Source: DATLLJ01 sp965229885 (GTDB lineage: Bacteria; Acidobacteriota; Vicinamibacteria; Vicinamibacterales; CAVVIG01). From it: a DNA stretch of 64,000 bases. The notes beneath the pieces are model-generated. The model was not told the origin of the DNA. It was given only the letters and a program-made list of their open reading frames with translations, and searched no databases. Positions 61,695 through 64,000 of this stretch are shown here, in pieces. How positions within the stretch are numbered: the first letter of the stretch is position 1; each line of letters begins with the position of its first letter. The stretch lies in assembly GCA_965229885.1 (NCBI GenBank), contig CBDDJX010000003.1, forward strand, positions 1,488,001 through 1,552,000, given 5' to 3'. A program made the translations under genes and the position numbers.

Positions 61695-63587
61695 GTGAAA
61701 AGGGGCCTCGCCCTGTTTGTCACCGTGGTGATCGCCGGTGCGCTTCTGCGCGCATCCGGTCCCCCGGCTGCCACCGCCACCGCCGGGGTGCGGCTGAAGA
61801 CTATCAGCTCGCGCGTGCACAGCAACGGCGTGTCGCTCGTGATTGAGGCGACCGATCCGGTGGGATACATCGCCACGCGACCCGATCCGCTGACCATCGC
61901 CGTCGACTTCCGCAACGTCATCAGCGACGGCATCGCGAATTCCGTGGCGTCGAACGCCGGGAGTTCTATCGCCGGCGTCTCGGTTGAGTCTGTGGAGTCG
62001 CCCGGTGCGCCTGCCTCGCGGGTCACGATCAGGTTGTCGCAGGCCGTTGCGCACCACGTGCGGAGCGATCGCAACAGGATCGTGATCGATTTGGATAGGC
62101 CGACAGGGAGGCCGTACGTCCTGCCGGTGGCCGTCGCGCAGAACAATTTCCCAGGGGGCACGAGCGGATTGGCGCCCGATGCCATGAAGGCGCTCGAGAT
62201 CGCCCAGCCGCCAGTGGTCAATCCGGCCACCGCGCTGTTGCAGCGGCAGCCCCCGGCACAGGCACCCGCCCAGGCTTCGTTGCCCCCGCAGTCACAGGGG
62301 CAGAGCGCCGCCAACCAGGGTCCGACCCGGTTCACGGGGAATCCCATCAGCCTCGACTTTCAGGGCGCCGATCTGCGAGCCGTGCTTCGCAGCTTTGCGG
62401 AGATCAGCAGCCTGAACGTCGTCATCGATCCCAATGTGCAGGGCACCGTGGACGTGATGCTTCGCGACGTGCCCTGGGACCAGGCGCTCGACATCATCCT
62501 GCGCGCGAATAAGCTCGGATACTCGGTCGACGGCACGATCGTTCGGATCGCGCCGCTGACGACGCTGGCCAACAAAGAGAAGGAACGCGGCGACCTGGCG
62601 CAGGCACAGTCCGATGCCGGACAGCTCTCGACGCTGACGCGCCAGCTCAGTTACTCGAAAGGCGACGAGATCGTCACGCTGCTGAAGGCCGCGAATGTGC
62701 TCTCGAATCGCGGCACGGCGTCGGTCGATGTGCGGACGAACACGCTGATCATCACGGACCTGCAGGAACGGCTGACCAACGCGACCGATCTGATCAACAC
62801 GATCGACAAAGCGCAGCCGCAGGTCGAGATCGAAGCGCGCATCGTGCAGACGAGCAAGAAGTACGCGCGTGCGCTGGGGATCCAGTGGGGATTTAACGGC
62901 GCCGTCACGCCCGCGCTTGGCAACACGACGGGCCTGGCGTTCCCCAACAGCGGAACGCTGGGGGGACGAGTGGGCAGTGGGACCGCGACGCAGGGGCCCG
63001 GCAGCACGTCGACGGCGGTCAACCTCGCCGCGGCGAACGCGACAAGTGCGGTCGGGCTGCAGCTGGGGGCCGTCAACGGCGCATTCAACCTGGACATGGC
63101 GCTCACGGCGCTCGAGAACTCCGGGAACGGCCGCCTGTTGTCGACGCCGAAGGTCTCCACGTTAAATAACATCGCGGCGGAAATAACCCAGGGCGTGCAG
63201 ATTCCCATTCAGACGGCCACCAACAACACGGTGACGGTCTCGTTCAAGGACGCCGCGCTCACGTTGAAGGTGACCCCGCAGATTACGGCGTCCAACACGG
63301 TCATCATGCAGATCGCGCTCGAAAACGCGACGCCCGATTTCGCCCGACAGGTGAACGGGATCCCGCCGATCAATACCCAGCGCGCCATCACCACGGTACT
63401 CGTGCGAGACGGGCAGACGACGGTCATTGGCGGCATCTATACGAGTTCGTCGACCAGCACGCGAGATTCAACTCCCGGCCTGAGCAATATTCCGCTCCTC
63501 GGCTGGCTCTTCAAGCGCGATTCGACTACCGATGAGAACACGGAACTCCTGATCTTCATCACGCCACGAATCATCAGGAATTTATGA
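61695..63587 (+). CDS. pilQ: Type IV pilus secretin PilQ
   Basis: A 630-residue outer-membrane secretin. In order: signal peptide, AMIN domain (about 35-140, VRLKTISSRVHSNGVSLVIE; RLSQAVAHHVRSDRNRIVID), Pro/Gln linker, secretin/TonB short N-terminal domain (ISLDFQGADLRAVLRSFAEI), secretin N domain (LSYSKGDEIVTLLKAANVLS), and the secretin channel (VEIEARIVQTSKKYARALGI; STPKVSTLNNIAAEITQGVQ; QRAITTVLVRDGQTTVIGGI; PGLSNIPLLGWLFKRDS). GTG 61695. An unusual Gly/Thr/Ala-rich insert (GTATQGPGSTSTAVNLAAAN) interrupts the channel domain. Confidence 0.94.
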   Translation: MKRGLALFVTVVIAGALLRASGPPAATATAGVRLKTISSRVHSNGVSLVIEATDPVGYIATRPDPLTIAVDFRNVISDGIANSVASNAGSSIAGVSVESVESPGAPASRVTIRLSQAVAHHVRSDRNRIVIDLDRPTGRPYVLPVAVAQNNFPGGTSGLAPDAMKALEIAQPPVVNPATALLQRQPPAQAPAQASLPPQSQGQSAANQGPTRFTGNPISLDFQGADLRAVLRSFAEISSLNVVIDPNVQGTVDVMLRDVPWDQALDIILRANKLGYSVDGTIVRIAPLTTLANKEKERGDLAQAQSDAGQLSTLTRQLSYSKGDEIVTLLKAANVLSNRGTASVDVRTNTLIITDLQERLTNATDLINTIDKAQPQVEIEARIVQTSKKYARALGIQWGFNGAVTPALGNTTGLAFPNSGTLGGRVGSGTATQGPGSTSTAVNLAAANATSAVGLQLGAVNGAFNLDMALTALENSGNGRLLSTPKVSTLNNIAAEITQGVQIPIQTATNNTVTVSFKDAALTLKVTPQITASNTVIMQIALENATPDFARQVNGIPPINTQRAITTVLVRDGQTTVIGGIYTSSSTSTRDSTPGLSNIPLLGWLFKRDSTTDENTELLIFITPRIIRNL

Positions 63588-64000
63588 GCACGAAGTTGAT
63601 GCGAATCCAGACTCTGGCTCAGTGCGCCGCGATGGTGCTGCTCGCCGCCACGGCCACCTCGTGTGGCGATGTCGTCCAGTCGAGCCGGTCGCCGGTTATA
63701 CTGGTTGTCAGCTCGCTGCAGGCGACGCCGGGCAACGCGACCACGCTCGGCTCCACACTGTTATCCGACGTGGTCAACCTCGTGACGACAGGGTCCGGCT
63801 GCACCGTCGACGACCCATGTGAAACGGTCTTCAACGACAACGGCTCGGTGAGCCTGATTGGGGCCATGAAGGACGCGACCGTCTCGCCGACCACGAAATA
63901 ATAGCGTGACCATTACCGGCTATCACGTCGAGTATCGAAGGACCGACGGCCGTAACACGCCCGGAGTCGACGTGCCGTTTGGGTTCGATGGAGGGGTGAC
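63584..64000 (+). pseudogene. Putative lipoprotein of the pil operon, frameshifted, cut by window edge
   Basis: ATG 63584 overlaps the pilQ stop. Residues 1-27 are a lipoprotein signal (MVLLAATATSC lipobox-like), then DVVQSSRSPVILVVSSLQAT and NNGSVSLIGAMKD-like sequence. An extra T near 63899 makes a double stop; the next frame continues NSVTITGYHVEYRRTDGRNT and VDVPFGFDGGV to the window end. It is probably one gene of unknown function that normally follows pilQ. Only the N-terminal part is visible. Confidence 0.6.

Overview
High-GC chromosomal DNA from a bacterium, most likely an Acidobacteriota of the Vicinamibacteria type. This is inferred from the gene repertoire: NtrYX-like pair, PilMNOPQ, kinase with C-terminal propeller, polyvinyl-alcohol-dehydrogenase-like propeller, many TPR proteins and a MurA with Asp at the usual Cys position. 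No 16S rRNA or phage genes are present. Several conserved genes carry single-base indels, many of them contractions of short homopolymers, so some 'pseudogenes' here may be sequencing or assembly errors rather than biology.

Layout. 1-149 is the start of purC (minus). 251-25570 is a dense block, mostly plus strand: flippase-like protein, nrdR, DUF4390, ntrY-ntrX, a TPR protein, an RDD protein, pgpA, cinA, plsY-gpsA, ftsY, ribD-ribE-ribBA, ffh-rpsP-khpA-rimM-trmD-rplS-rnhB, a large TPR protein, thiE, a RodZ-like protein and a broken gene; a GHMP sugar kinase and a small gene are on the minus strand. 25640-32926 is a cell-wall block (nagZ, S66 carboxypeptidase, mpl, pxpB-pxpC, murB, murA). 32935-41149, mostly minus, holds a secretin-like lipoprotein, lolA, a complete IS481-type element, a gutted DUF2723 gene, a PHP/PolX protein, a cysteine-less rhodanese and a frameshifted DUF4159 gene ending in a small MITE-like inverted-repeat element. 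An exported methyltransferase follows on the plus strand.

42017-49675 (minus) is a branched-chain amino-acid ABC transporter operon livK-H-M-G-F, split between livG and livF by an island with a dead kinase gene, a MntA-HepT toxin-antitoxin pair and a degenerate insertion sequence. livH also has an in-frame amber codon. 49760-53226 is a decayed zone: PQQ-propeller pseudogene, tRNA-Ala, frameshifted pfkA, and an IS256 remnant bounded by a 114-bp direct duplication. 53212-57163 (minus) is the translation operon rplM-rpsI-rpsB-tsf-pyrH-frr; a second, differently damaged copy of the island's IS lies directly upstream and appears to supply its -35 box. 58875-64000 (plus) is the type IV pilus operon pilM-N-O-P-Q and the start of a lipoprotein gene.

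The most distinctive features are regulatory and structural: an IS terminus that forms a consensus hybrid promoter for a ribosomal-protein operon and faces the TA operon at the other copy, a gene whose signal peptide is encoded by a dispersed intergenic repeat, a lolA start codon inside an IS terminal repeat, and several enzymes with altered catalytic residues (MurA, PolX, rhodanese, RibBA).
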